Numbered from the stretch's first letter, positions 15,639 through 26,034 are shown. The stretch: 38,907 nt of DNA from Chryseobacterium sp. 36-9 (GCA_001898785.1 MKVE01000032.1:32028-70934); one strand, 5' to 3'. Notes: generated by a model not told the origin, from the letters alone. Numbers and translations: made by a program.

Positions 15639-16140
15639 TTAATCCTGTTTACAAAACTTTGCCTTATAAAGTTCTCTAAATAATAAATTCTTTTGATTGC
15701 TTAAATTTTCATACACATATCGCATGCTTATAAATATGTCTGATAATTCTTTTAGAGTCTCCTCAAATGAAATGATTATATGGTTATGCGTAATGAAATT
15801 TTCATAAGTCTTAATAAAACTTTCTTTATTTGTATTAAAGAAATTTATAATAGAATTCTTTGAGTTTGGACTTAAGGAATTGTATAGCTTAAAGATATCG
15901 TGACCATTTTTAGGTTTGCCATTTTCGTGGAAGTATATCGCTTTTAAGTATAATTCTAATGATAGTCCACATAAAGTTAATGCAGGCTCAATTTCGTGAG
16001 TAAAACTTTGCTTATCTAGTATTAAAGTTTTTTCTTTAATAAGATTGTTGTTTTTTTTTAATATGATTTTGCTCTAAAATAAGACTTGCGTTTTCAAATT
16101 TTTGTGCTTGATAGACGATATCTGTAGCTTTATAATCATA
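15639..16140 (-). pseudogene. HEPN-like ORF without start codon, probably frameshifted
   Basis: The minus strand has a long protein-like frame from about 16060 to the stop at 15639, about 140 codons, with no ATG, GTG or TTG before its last third. It reads EIEPALTLCGLSLELYLKA and GKPKNGHDIFKLYNSLSP, a pattern like HEPN-type nucleotide- or RNA-binding helical proteins. Upstream, another frame reads as its natural N-terminal continuation (ATDIVYQAQKFENASLILEQ) from 16140 and joins it at a run of nine A (minus strand; T run at 16051-16059). So the gene is probably broken by slippage in that run and has lost its start; a sequencing error or true frameshifting is possible. The HEPN assignment is tentative. 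Confidence 0.55.
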
Positions 16141-16152
16141 TTATAAAAATAC

Positions 16153-16183
16153 AAAAAAACCGCTCAGAAAATCTGAACGGTTT
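16153..16183 (-). terminator. Rho-independent terminator after groL
   Basis: On the minus strand, AAACCGTTCAGA pairs with TCTGAGCGGTTT (one mismatch, TTT loop), followed by a T run. It begins 28 bp after the groL stop. Confidence 0.85.
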
Positions 16184-16210
16184 AATTTATATTGCTTCGG
16201 CTGCTGACCG

Positions 16211-17857
<1,647 letters not shown>

Positions 17858-17881
17858 TTAATTTCAGATGAATTTTTAATA

Positions 17882-18160
17882 TTAACCGATGATTCCTAGT
17901 AAATCTCCTTCTTTTACAATCAGGTAGTCTTTACCTTCAAACTTCAATTCAGTTCCGGAATATTTTCCATAAAGAACTTTGTCGCCAACTTTTACAGTGG
18001 TAGGTTCGTCTTTTTTTCCTGGTCCTACCGCAACAACAGTTCCTTCTTGTGGTTTTTCTTTTGCTGTGTCTGGGATAATGATTCCTGATGCTGTTTTTGT
18101 TTCAGCTGGAGTTGGTTCTACCAAAACTCTGTCTGCTAATGGTTTAAAATTTACTGACAT
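17882..18160 (-). CDS. groS: Co-chaperonin GroES, 10 kDa subunit
   Basis: The heptameric lid of GroEL, 92 residues. [20 protein letters not shown] includes the start of the mobile loop, with the GIIIP contact for GroEL just after it; [10 protein letters not shown] and [20 protein letters not shown] are typical. First gene of the groESL operon on the minus strand. Between it and the divergent gene at 18408 lie 247 bp of A+T-rich DNA that must hold both promoters. A TATTTTTG box at 18220 points to the + strand, but no clean TAnnTTTG or CIRCE was found for groS. Confidence 0.98.
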   Translation of the reverse strand: MSVNFKPLADRVLVEPTPAETKTASGIIIPDTAKEKPQEGTVVAVGPGKKDEPTTVKVGDKVLYGKYSGTELKFEGKDYLIVKEGDLLGIIG

Positions 18161-18407
18161 AATTATATATAATTTTTTAATATTTATTCTGACTGGTTAG
18201 TCTCCAACAATGTGCCAATTATTTTTGATGTCTTAATTCGTTACCAAAACGTAATATTTGGCAGAAATTTTTTAAATGATGTGAAAAATTGTCAGTATTT
18301 ATCATAGTTGTTTATTGTTGAATTTTTCGTAAAAAATTAGGATTATATAAGAGTTATTTAGCAAACAATTTGGATAATGATTATTAATAACTAAAAAATT
18401 TTAAGTC

Positions 18408-19277
18408 ATGATTAAAAAACTATTTCTTGGATTATGCCTTATTTTGGCAAGTTTTGTATGTAATGCTCAAACCATTTCTTTAACTGGGCAACAGTTTAAT
18501 AACTGGAATAATGACATAGATTTAGCACCTTCCATAAGTGGGGTTCTTTATACTGCAACTAATGTAACGCTTGTGCCCGGAGAAGTAAAATTTCGGGAAA
18601 ATCACAGTTGGACAAATAGTTGGGGTTCAGGAAGTTTTCCTGTTGGAGTAGGAATTCTTTCGGGTGCTAATATTAATGTTACAACTGGTGGAATTTATAA
18701 TATTACTTTTAACAAATTAACAGGAGTTTATGCGTTTGTTTTGACTGCTTTTCCAAGGGTTTCAATTTGTGGACAAAATATAGGAACAGCATGGACTACA
18801 GATATTTTTTTAAATACTGTTGACGGGATTACCTATAATTTGAACAATTGTAGTATGCCTGTTGGAGAATTCAAATTCCGATTGGAAGCCGGCTGGCTCG
18901 TGAGTTGGGGAAATAGTGGAACAAGTTTGTTTCCGAATGGTATAGCTGTACTTGCCGGAGGTAATATTAATGCTACGGTTGCCGGAAATTTCAACGTGAG
19001 CTTTAATGTTGTAACAGGCGCATACATCTTTACTCAAACATTAGCGATTTCTGACACGACAAAAAAACAGATCGTGCTTAACACCCTTGTTAAAAATGAT
19101 CTTAAATTTTCAGATCAGGTAAGAAATGTTCAGGTTTATTCAATGGATGGAAGAGTGATTAACAGCTACGAAAATGTATCAACAATTAATCTTTCAACAT
19201 TATCGAATGGCGAATATATCTTGAAAATCAAAACAAAAGATAACGAGATGTTTAGTCAGAAAATCATTAAAAATTAA
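18408..19277 (+). CDS. Secreted SusE/SusF-like two-domain protein with T9SS sorting domain
   Basis: A 289-residue protein with a signal peptide (about residues 1-20, ending VCNA before QTIS). Two tandem domains of about 95 residues follow. Each has the outer-membrane glycan-binding pattern found in SusE/SusF: a polar strand, then GEVKFRENHSWTNSWGSG in the first copy and GEFKFRLEAGWLVSWGNSG in the second. The last 70 residues form a type A T9SS sorting domain (VQVYSMDGRVINSYENVSTI, LSNGEYILKIKT, KIIKN). It should be secreted by the type IX system and anchored to or released from the surface, probably binding glycan. No SusC/D lies next to it. Its stop overlaps that of the convergent menC. Confidence 0.8.
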   Translation: MIKKLFLGLCLILASFVCNAQTISLTGQQFNNWNNDIDLAPSISGVLYTATNVTLVPGEVKFRENHSWTNSWGSGSFPVGVGILSGANINVTTGGIYNITFNKLTGVYAFVLTAFPRVSICGQNIGTAWTTDIFLNTVDGITYNLNNCSMPVGEFKFRLEAGWLVSWGNSGTSLFPNGIAVLAGGNINATVAGNFNVSFNVVTGAYIFTQTLAISDTTKKQIVLNTLVKNDLKFSDQVRNVQVYSMDGRVINSYENVSTINLSTLSNGEYILKIKTKDNEMFSQKIIKN

Positions 19278-20281
19278 TTCTTATACCAAAGATTTTCGCC
19301 TTTTAAATATAAAGGTGTTTCAAAATTATTGGTAAACAGACTTCCGGTGCCCAAACCTTGTGGCATCGGATTTTTTTTGATGTAAGTATATTGAGCAATA
19401 GCATTGAGGCCGATATTGCTTTCCAGAGCAGAAGTGATCCACCAACCGATGTTATTTTGCTCAGCTAATTCTATCCATTCATCAGATCCGGAAAATCCTC
19501 CAATCAAACTTGGTTTTAAAATAATATATTGAGGTTTGATAATTTTCAATAGCTCTTTTTTGGATTCATAATTAAGAATGCCAATCAGTTCTTCGTCTAA
19601 AGCAATTGGTGTCGGCGTATTTTTACAAAGTTCCGCCATTGCTTCCCAATCTCCGGCTTTGATCGGTTGTTCTATTGAATGAATATCGAGAGCTGCTAAT
19701 TCCTGTAAAACAATTTTAGCCTGTTCCGGAGAAAAAGCGCCGTTGGCATCCACACGAAGTTCGATTTTATCTTTCGGGAATTTTTGTCTTAAAGATTTTA
19801 ATATTTTTTTTTCAGAATCCCAATCGGTTCCAATTTTTAGTTTAATGCAAGTAAAATTATTCTTTATTTTTTCCTCAATTTGAGACTGCATATAATCTGA
19901 ATCACCCATCCAAATTAAACCATTAATCTTAATCGAATCTTTTCCTTCTGTAAATTCACTTGGAAAATAAAGATCTCCCTGATGCTCAAGATTAAGAAGC
20001 GCCTGCTCGATTCCGAAAATAATAGAAGGATGATTGACCAATTCTTCCTGCAGTTCTTCCAGTTTCAAATTAATATTTCGGCAAGCCCATTCCAAAGCAA
20101 TTTCATAGTCATCATCATCATCAAAACTTAATCCCCGAAAAAGAGAACATTCTCCGATTCCCTTTTTATCACCTTCAAAGATTTCTATAAAATAAGTTTC
20201 TTTGGTATTCAGAACACCGCGCGAAGTTCCGCTTGGTACTTTAAAATTCAGAATATACTGATGAAATTTTGCCGTCTTCAT
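19274..20281 (-). CDS. menC: o-Succinylbenzoate synthase (MenC), enolase superfamily
   Basis: It dehydrates SHCHC to o-succinylbenzoate in menaquinone synthesis. The 335-residue length fits. The enolase-superfamily sites are present: the Lys pair in CIKLKIGTDWD, the metal ligands in LRVDANGAFS, IEQPIKAGDWEA and LDEELIG, and the opposite Lys in ILKPSLIGG. No other men gene is nearby, as is usual in Flavobacteriia. A -7 box lies only 4 bp before the ATG, so the mRNA may be nearly leaderless. It is 60 bp downstream of fbp, separated by a hairpin. An N-acylamino acid racemase or dipeptide epimerase role is less likely. Confidence 0.85.
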   Translation of the reverse strand: MKTAKFHQYILNFKVPSGTSRGVLNTKETYFIEIFEGDKKGIGECSLFRGLSFDDDDDYEIALEWACRNINLKLEELQEELVNHPSIIFGIEQALLNLEHQGDLYFPSEFTEGKDSIKINGLIWMGDSDYMQSQIEEKIKNNFTCIKLKIGTDWDSEKKILKSLRQKFPKDKIELRVDANGAFSPEQAKIVLQELAALDIHSIEQPIKAGDWEAMAELCKNTPTPIALDEELIGILNYESKKELLKIIKPQYIILKPSLIGGFSGSDEWIELAEQNNIGWWITSALESNIGLNAIAQYTYIKKNPMPQGLGTGSLFTNNFETPLYLKGENLWYKN

Positions 20282-20285
20282 ACTG

Positions 20286-20293
20286 CAAAAATA
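20286..20293 (-). promoter_or_regulatory. -7 box (TATTTTTG) of menC
   Basis: TATTTTTG on the minus strand, ending 4 bp before the menC ATG. Initiation 6-8 bp downstream of a -7 box would fall at the start codon. It overlaps the T-rich tail of the fbp terminator, so it may be part of that tail and not a true promoter. Confidence 0.4.
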
Positions 20294-20295
20294 AG

Positions 20296-20319
20296 AAAAG
20301 ACCGACGAACCGGTCTTTT
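20296..20319 (-). terminator. Terminator between fbp and menC
   Basis: Perfect hairpin AAAAGACCG / CGGTCTTTT with a 6-nt loop, followed on the minus strand by CTTATTTTT. It lies 22 bp after the fbp stop. Confidence 0.75.
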
Positions 20320-20341
20320 AATATGATTTAAAATTTCAATA

Positions 20342-21361
20342 TTATTTTTTGTTGACAGCTTTTGCCATAAATTCTTCGGCTTTGGTGACCATTGCAGCGC
20401 TGCCGCAGAAAAAAGGAACGCGCTGATGCAGTTCTGTTGGTTCGATTTCCATAATTCTTTTGAATCCGTCACTGCATTTTCCGCCAGCTTGTTCGGCTAA
20501 AAATGCCATTGGATTGCATTCATAAAGCAGTCTCAGTTTTCCATTAGGAGATTGTGAAGTGGAAGGGTAGATGTAGATGCCTCCTTTTAGCATATTTCTG
20601 TGAAAATCAGATACTAATGATCCGATGTAACGGGAGGTATAAGGTCTGTCACCTTCTTCTTCCTGGCAATATTTGATATAATCTTTCACACCTTGGGGAA
20701 ACTTGATGTAATTACCTTCATTAATAGAATAGATTTTCCCGGAAGTTGGGAACTTGATATTTTTATGGGAGAGGTAATAAGTTCCGATGGAAGGATCGAG
20801 TGTGAATCCATTCACTCCGTTCCCGGTAGTATAAACAATCATTGTAGAAGAACCGTAAACAATATAGCCTGCGGCAACCTGGTTAACGCCTTTTTGTAGA
20901 AAATCTTTAAGCTCAACAGGAGTTCCGGGATTTGTAACTCTTCTGTAAATGGAAAAAATTGTACCTACAGAAACATTGACATCAATATTAGAAGATCCGT
21001 CCAAAGGATCGATCAATACAACATATTTGCTGAGGTGAGCATTTTCGGTGCATTTGATTTCGATAAAATCATCACTTTCCTCGGAAGCAATTCCACAAAC
21101 CACTTCTCTTTGAGATAAAGCTGCGATGAAAATATCATTGGCTAAAACATCTAATTTTTGCTGATCTTCGCCTTGGATATTTTGATTACCTACATTTCCA
21201 ATGATGTCAGCAATTCCGGCTTTGTTGACTTCTCGATTTACGATTTTTGAAGCGATTCTGATAGAACTGATGAGACGCGATAATTCTCCTGTAGAATATT
21301 TGAAATCATCCTGTTTTTCGATGATGAACTCTCCTAAAGTCTGTAAACCCTGATGCGACAT
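20342..21361 (-). CDS. fbp: Fructose-1,6-bisphosphatase, class I
   Basis: A gluconeogenic phosphatase of 339 residues, the normal class I length. [10 protein letters not shown] gives the first metal ligands, [20 protein letters not shown] is the catalytic signature, and the C-terminal [17 protein letters not shown] is conserved. The start was set at the Met of [12 protein letters not shown] (21361), because the longer frame from 21409 has its first 16 codons inside the promoter. Transcription is divergent from aspartate kinase across 240 bp, an arrangement common in this group. Confidence 0.95.
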   Translation of the reverse strand: MSHQGLQTLGEFIIEKQDDFKYSTGELSRLISSIRIASKIVNREVNKAGIADIIGNVGNQNIQGEDQQKLDVLANDIFIAALSQREVVCGIASEESDDFIEIKCTENAHLSKYVVLIDPLDGSSNIDVNVSVGTIFSIYRRVTNPGTPVELKDFLQKGVNQVAAGYIVYGSSTMIVYTTGNGVNGFTLDPSIGTYYLSHKNIKFPTSGKIYSINEGNYIKFPQGVKDYIKYCQEEEGDRPYTSRYIGSLVSDFHRNMLKGGIYIYPSTSQSPNGKLRLLYECNPMAFLAEQAGGKCSDGFKRIMEIEPTELHQRVPFFCGSAAMVTKAEEFMAKAVNKK

Positions 21362-21384
21362 AAATTGGTTGATTTGATTTCCTA

Positions 21385-21392
21385 CAAAACTA
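21385..21392 (-). promoter_or_regulatory. -7 box (TAGTTTTG) of fbp
   Basis: TAGTTTTG on the minus strand with a TTG 14 bp upstream (21407-21409), a shorter spacing than the usual 17-23 bp. It lies 23 bp before the ATG at 21361 and supports that start. Confidence 0.5.
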
Positions 21393-21601
21393 AATTTTTT
21401 TTTAATCAAATAAAACTAAATTCATCAAGAATTGATAATAATCATTATAATATAGATTAATATGGTTTTATTATCTCATTTCGAAGCATTGGAAATTAAG
21501 TGTCAATTTTCATATTTCGTTCATTATTAATATTTTTGAAGGTTAATAATCAATTAACCATTTTTTTGATTGACAAATAAATTCTAACAGTTAAAAATCT
21601 A

Positions 21602-22840
21602 ATGAAAGTTTACAAATTTGGTGGAGCATCTGTAAAAGATGCCGAAGGTGTGAAAAATGTGGCCTTGGTTCTTGAAACCCAGGGTTTTGAAAAATGTCTG
21701 CTGGTGGTTTCAGCAATGGGGAAAACAACGAATGCTTTGGAAAAAGTAGTCGAATATTACTTCAAGAAACAGGATTATCAGGCAGAAATTGAATTAATCA
21801 AAAAAAATCACATCGATATTGCCAAAGGTTTATTTTCAGAAAATCATCCGGTTTTTGGAGAGATTTCTTTGTTTTTTGATGATATCGATTCATTTTTAAG
21901 AAGAAATAAATCACCAAATTATAATTTCGTTTATGACCAAGTAGTGAGTTGCGGTGAGATGATTTCATCTAAAATTTTAAGCGAATATTTGAATGATATT
22001 CAGTTTTTCAACCATTGGCTGGATGCGAGAGACTATATCAAAACGGACAGTAATTACCGAGAAGGAATTGTGAACTGGCAGGAAACTGAACAGAATATTT
22101 CTAAACTGGATAAGATCAACTGTTATGTGACACAGGGTTTTATTGGTTCGGAAAGTAATAATTTTACAGTGACATTAGGTAGAGAAGGTTCAGATTATAC
22201 GGCGGCGATTTTCGCTTATTGTCTTAATGCTGACGAAATGACAATCTGGAAAGATGTTCCTGGTGTGATGACTGGTGATCCGAGAAAATTTGAAAATGTA
22301 GAATTGCTATCTCATATTTCTTACGAAGAAGCGATCGAAATGGCTTATTACGGAGCATCGGTAATTCACCCAAAAACACTTCAGCCGCTTAAGCAGAAGA
22401 ATATTCCGTTTTTTGTAAAATCTTTTGTTGAGCCTAAAAAACCGGGAACCAAAGTAGGAAATTCCGAGGAAAATGAATTGATCGAAAGTTACATCCTGAA
22501 AGAAAATCAAACGTTGCTGAATGTTGAAACCAGGGATTTTTCCTTTATTGCGGAGGATCATATGAGCTTGATCTTTACACTTCTGGCAAAATATAAAATT
22601 AAAGTTTCTTTGATGCAGAATTCAGCAATTTCATTAGCTTTATGTTTGGAAGATAAATTTGGAAATGCCAACCAGCTTAATGAAGAATTGCAGCAGAGTT
22701 TCATCACTCAGATGACCAAGAATGTATCATTGTTCACGGTTAGAAATGCTGAGCTGGAAAAACTGGATCAATTCTACAAAGACAAAAAAGTCCTGCTGGA
22801 ACAGATCTCCAAAAAAACCTTCCAAATGGTAACTGCATAA
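21602..22840 (+). CDS. Aspartate kinase (monofunctional)
   Basis: It phosphorylates aspartate for the lysine, threonine and methionine branch. The length is 412 residues. The N-terminus KFGGASVKDAEGVKNV has A where most enzymes have T (KFGGTS), a variant also seen in other Flavobacteriia. VTLGREGSDYTAAIFAYCL and the C-terminal YGASVIHPKTLQPLKQKNIP are the catalytic core. Two ACT-like segments follow from about residue 300. There is no homoserine dehydrogenase fusion. A possible TATTTTTG box is at 21531-21538, without a good -33. It stops 7 bp before the acyltransferase gene, so the two are likely cotranscribed. Confidence 0.93.
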   Translation: MKVYKFGGASVKDAEGVKNVALVLETQGFEKCLLVVSAMGKTTNALEKVVEYYFKKQDYQAEIELIKKNHIDIAKGLFSENHPVFGEISLFFDDIDSFLRRNKSPNYNFVYDQVVSCGEMISSKILSEYLNDIQFFNHWLDARDYIKTDSNYREGIVNWQETEQNISKLDKINCYVTQGFIGSESNNFTVTLGREGSDYTAAIFAYCLNADEMTIWKDVPGVMTGDPRKFENVELLSHISYEEAIEMAYYGASVIHPKTLQPLKQKNIPFFVKSFVEPKKPGTKVGNSEENELIESYILKENQTLLNVETRDFSFIAEDHMSLIFTLLAKYKIKVSLMQNSAISLALCLEDKFGNANQLNEELQQSFITQMTKNVSLFTVRNAELEKLDQFYKDKKVLLEQISKKTFQMVTA

Positions 22841-22847
22841 AAAAACT

Positions 22848-24692
22848 ATGAGCTTAATTTCCAAAGAAGACTTGATAAAAGCATCCGGGCTGGATAAAAT
22901 TGGTTTCCTCAAGAGACCTGTGGCTTCAGCTATAATGAATCTTGCGAAGATCAATGATGTTAATAATCTATACAACAAACTCAAACATACCAAAGGAGTA
23001 GAGTTTTTTGATGAATTTATCAGAGAGCAAGACCTTAGTTATATTGTATTTGAAGAAGATCTTGCCAAAGTTCCGAAAACAGGCCCGTTCATTATTGTTT
23101 CCAATCATCCGCTTGGTGCATTGGACGGTATATTGATGTGTAAAATCTTGTTACGTGTTCGCCCGGATTTCAAAGTAATGGGAAATTTCCTGTTATCGAA
23201 AATAGAGCCTATGGCTCCTTTCGTGATTTCCGTTAATCCTTTCGAAAGCAGAAAAGAAGCTTACAGCAGTTCTTCCGGAATGAGAGAAACTTTCAAACAT
23301 TTGGAAGAGGGTGGATGTTTGGGGATTTTTCCTGCCGGTGAAGTTTCTAATAAAAATAACGAATACGGCGAAGTTCTCGACAGGCCGTGGGGAAAAACGG
23401 CGCTGAAAATTATCAAAAAAGCAAAAGTCCCTGTTGTTCCAATGTATTTTCACGCGACCAACAGCCAAATGTTTTATAATGTAGCCAAGCTGCACCCTGA
23501 TTTGCAAACGATGATGCTGCCTGCAGAAATGATGAAGAAAAGAGATAAGCCGATCAGAATCCGGATCGGAAAGCCAATCTCTGTTAAACAAATGGAAGAG
23601 GAAGAAACGATTGAAGAACTAGGCGATTATCTCTATAATAAGGTTTATATGCTGAAGTCTTATTATGAACGGAGAAAAAGTATTACTGAGAAACTGAAGC
23701 TGCCTAATATGGCGCTTAAATTACCACTTCAGAAACAGAATAATATCGTCCAGAATATCATTGATGAGACGCCTGTAGAAGACATCATTAATGAAATCAA
23801 TACACTAAAAAATACCGAAAACAAAAGGCTTTTTTCTCACGGTGACTATGATGTGTTTTTTACCAAATCAGAAGAAATTCCTTCCATAATGCGAGAAATC
23901 GGGCGACAAAGAGAACTGACTTTCAGGGCCATTGGTGAAGGAACTAATTTGCCTTTTGACCTGGATGAGTACGATAATCATTATCATCATCTTTTTCTTT
24001 GGGATAATGCAGATAAAAAGCTGGTTGGAGCGTACAGAATGGCTCTAGGTTCCGAAGTGATGAAAAAATACGGCATCAATGGATTTTATACCAGCTCACT
24101 TTTCGAATATGATCCTGAATTACAACCTTTTTTCCGAAAGGTAATCGAAATGGGACGCGCCTATATTTCTGTTGAATATCAGCAAAAACCGTTTCCATTA
24201 TTTCTGCTTTGGAGAGGAATTGTTCACGTTTGTCTAAGAAATCCGGAACACAAATTCCTGATGGGCGGCGTGAGTATCAGTAACAAGTTTTCAGAGTTTT
24301 CAAAATCTTTGATGATAGAGTTTATGCGCTCTCATTATTATGATTCTGCAGTGGCTCAATACATTCACCCAAAGAATGAATTCAAGGTGGTGATGAAGGA
24401 GCGTGATAAAGCCTTATTCTTTGAAGATATGGATGCTGATCTCAATAAGCTGGATAAGATCATTGATGATCTTGAACCTGAGTTAAGATTGCCTGTTTTG
24501 ATTAAGAAATATATTAAACAAAATGCAAAAATGATTGCTTTTAATGTCGATCCTAATTTCAATGATGCGATTGACGGATTGATGTATATCAGGATTAGTG
24601 ATCTTCCGGAAGATACAATCAAGCCAGTTTTGGAAGAATTGAGTGATTTTTTCAAAGCGCAGACCGAAAAAAAATCTTCTGATAATCAATGA
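22848..24692 (+). CDS. olsF: Bifunctional acyltransferase, OlsF/GlsF-like (aminolipid synthesis)
   Basis: A 614-residue fusion. The N-terminal half is a PlsC-type O-acyltransferase: VSNHPLGALDGIL (His87 and Asp93) and LGIFPAGEVSNKNN. The C-terminal half (about residues 330-560) is an OlsB-like, GNAT-related N-acyltransferase: VGAYRMALGSEVMKKYGING, FFRKVIEMGRAYIS, and KFLMGGVSISNKFS. This domain order is that of OlsF, described for ornithine lipid synthesis in Serratia and Flavobacterium. In Bacteroidota the substrate may be glycine or ornithine. It would act at the inner membrane using acyl-ACP. It is annotated in many genomes as hemolysin or lysophospholipid acyltransferase. It lies 7 bp after aspartate kinase. 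Confidence 0.8.
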   Translation: MSLISKEDLIKASGLDKIGFLKRPVASAIMNLAKINDVNNLYNKLKHTKGVEFFDEFIREQDLSYIVFEEDLAKVPKTGPFIIVSNHPLGALDGILMCKILLRVRPDFKVMGNFLLSKIEPMAPFVISVNPFESRKEAYSSSSGMRETFKHLEEGGCLGIFPAGEVSNKNNEYGEVLDRPWGKTALKIIKKAKVPVVPMYFHATNSQMFYNVAKLHPDLQTMMLPAEMMKKRDKPIRIRIGKPISVKQMEEEETIEELGDYLYNKVYMLKSYYERRKSITEKLKLPNMALKLPLQKQNNIVQNIIDETPVEDIINEINTLKNTENKRLFSHGDYDVFFTKSEEIPSIMREIGRQRELTFRAIGEGTNLPFDLDEYDNHYHHLFLWDNADKKLVGAYRMALGSEVMKKYGINGFYTSSLFEYDPELQPFFRKVIEMGRAYISVEYQQKPFPLFLLWRGIVHVCLRNPEHKFLMGGVSISNKFSEFSKSLMIEFMRSHYYDSAVAQYIHPKNEFKVVMKERDKALFFEDMDADLNKLDKIIDDLEPELRLPVLIKKYIKQNAKMIAFNVDPNFNDAIDGLMYIRISDLPEDTIKPVLEELSDFFKAQTEKKSSDNQ

Positions 24693-24728
24693 TTTTTATA
24701 GAAATATGCGAAGAAATTCTAATATAAT

Positions 24729-24759
24729 TTGCATTATAAGAATAAAGAATATACTTTTG
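24729..24759 (+). promoter_or_regulatory. Promoter of tRNA-Phe copy 1
   Basis: TTG at 24729-24731, 20 bp, TACTTTTG at 24752-24759. The same layout and the following GCACCACTCAAAA recur upstream of tRNA-Phe copy 2. Confidence 0.75.
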
Positions 24760-24785
24760 CACCACTCAAAACAACAATAGAGTAT

Positions 24786-24858
<73 letters not shown>

Positions 24859-24881
24859 CAAGAAATTAAACAATTTCTAAC

Positions 24882-24917
24882 AAAACCCCTCAAATCGCAG
24901 ATTCTGAGGGGTTTTTA
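24882..24917 (+). terminator. Terminator behind tRNA-Phe copy 1 (island side)
   Basis: Stem AAAACCCCTCA / TGAGGGGTTTT with a 12-nt loop, followed by a T run. It differs from the hairpins at 34616 and 34807, as expected if it arrived with the island. Confidence 0.8.
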
Positions 24918-25089
24918 TTTTTAGGGGTTTTCAGAAGGAACCAATTATTCTCAAATTAAAGGTGACATTTTCGGTGACCCCATCATTTTTAAACTTTTTA
25001 GGTAACCGAATTCTCCGAAAAAGCCTGTTGATAAAGGTGTAGCTGATTTGAACATCTTGATTGGCAGGTCACCGCAAAGTGGAATTATC

Positions 25090-25348
25090 TGGTAAATTAC
25101 TTTCAGGTTGTACCGATCAGAAAGTAAATAAATGCCAAAAAACCATTACAGAAGACTGTGAGAATCGAAAAAACGGATATTTTAGGTTACGGGCATACTT
25201 TTTCCACTTCTGTTACTTTGGGAAATAATGTATCTATGGAAAACATCAGCAAAATGTTTGCTCATAAAAGTATCACTAATATCTTAGATAAAAAGTGATT
25301 GATGATATGAACCATTTAAAATTACTATTAAATAAGAATGTGAACTAA
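25090..25348 (+). pseudogene. Tyrosine integrase remnant
   Basis: Pieces of the C-terminal catalytic domain of a Bacteroidota phage-type integrase are readable in shifting frames: SGKLLSGCTDQKVN, then ITEDC, then after a shift GHTFSTSVTLGNNVSMENIS and KMFAHKSITN, then after another shift DKKVIDDMNHLKLLLN to a stop at 25348. The intact pattern would be ARHTFATTVTLxNGV...SKMLGHKSI.TTQ.YA. The catalytic Arg before HTF is Gly here, and the segment with the nucleophilic Tyr is deleted. The enzyme is dead. It is preceded by about 170 bp (24918-25089) in which I can read nothing certain. Confidence 0.75.
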
Positions 25349-25453
25349 AAAGTGAAATTATTAAAAAAAATTTGTAATTAAAAATGAAATTATTAGATGA
25401 TATAAACTTTAATAGCCATTTTAAAGTCATTTGTATTTGTTTTGAAATATAGA

Positions 25454-25864
25454 ATGATAAATCTCCTTAGGTTTGAAAAAAAAATTATGATTAATTCGTT
25501 TTTTATTAGATTTTCACTAGTCGTCATTATGGCTATGCATGCTGTTCCTTCATTTATTTCAATGGATGTCTTGGATTTTGGAAGGGTTTTTCTGGCAGAA
25601 AAAGGTTTTGCAAGTTTTGGTATTCCAGTCGCAATTTTGGTTAAACTTATACATTTGGTTAGTATTCCTTTGCTTCTTTGGAATAGATATTTAAAATGCA
25701 TATCAGTTTTAAATATATTAATCTTGGTTATGGGAATTATAATGATACATGCACAAGAAGGTTGGTATGTAGTTGGTCCAGGAAGAAATGGTGTTGAATA
25801 TAATTTTCTATTGATATTTTGTTTTTTATCTTTTGTTTTTCCGAAAGGATTATATAAATTTTAA
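25454..25864 (+). CDS. DoxX-family membrane protein
   Basis: A 136-residue protein with four predicted membrane helices. RFSLVVIMAMHAVPSF near the N-terminus, GRVFLAEKGFASFGIPVAIL in the middle, and GWYVVGPGRNGVEYNFLLIF near the end fit the DoxX/DoxD pattern (small glycine before an E-Y at the last helix). The start could be ATG 25454 or ATG 25487; 25454 gives a short basic N-terminus before helix 1. DoxX proteins have been linked to redox balance at the membrane, but no partner is seen here. First intact gene of the island, 105 bp after the integrase remnant. The 227 bp that follow carry the operator for the kinase gene. Confidence 0.7.
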   Translation: MINLLRFEKKIMINSFFIRFSLVVIMAMHAVPSFISMDVLDFGRVFLAEKGFASFGIPVAILVKLIHLVSIPLLLWNRYLKCISVLNILILVMGIIMIHAQEGWYVVGPGRNGVEYNFLLIFCFLSFVFPKGLYKF

Positions 25865-26005
25865 TTTTTCAACCCCATTATAACCAATAAATTAAAACAA
25901 TCTTATATTTTACTTATCGTACTATTTATTTTTGGATTTATCATTAGGGGTACATTGGTGCAATAATTTTTAAAAATAGGCTTGATTTTACAATTCATTT
26001 TGCAG

Positions 26006-26034
26006 TTTGTAGACTTTAAATTGTATTTTGTAGA
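26006..26034 (+). promoter_or_regulatory. LytTR-type tandem operator upstream of the sensor kinase gene
   Basis: TTTGTAGA at 26006-26013 and again at 26027-26034, a direct repeat with 21-bp period (two helical turns), the geometry used by LytTR dimers. The same pair lies upstream of susC. It ends 57 bp before the kinase start and implies autoregulation by the adjacent response regulator. Function is inferred. Confidence 0.6.

Noticed and set aside
18161-18260. CIRCE-like element upstream of groS (TTGGCAC ... GACTAACCA)
   Set aside because: The arms do not match TTAGCACTC-N9-GAGTGCTAA closely and are not a good inverted repeat.
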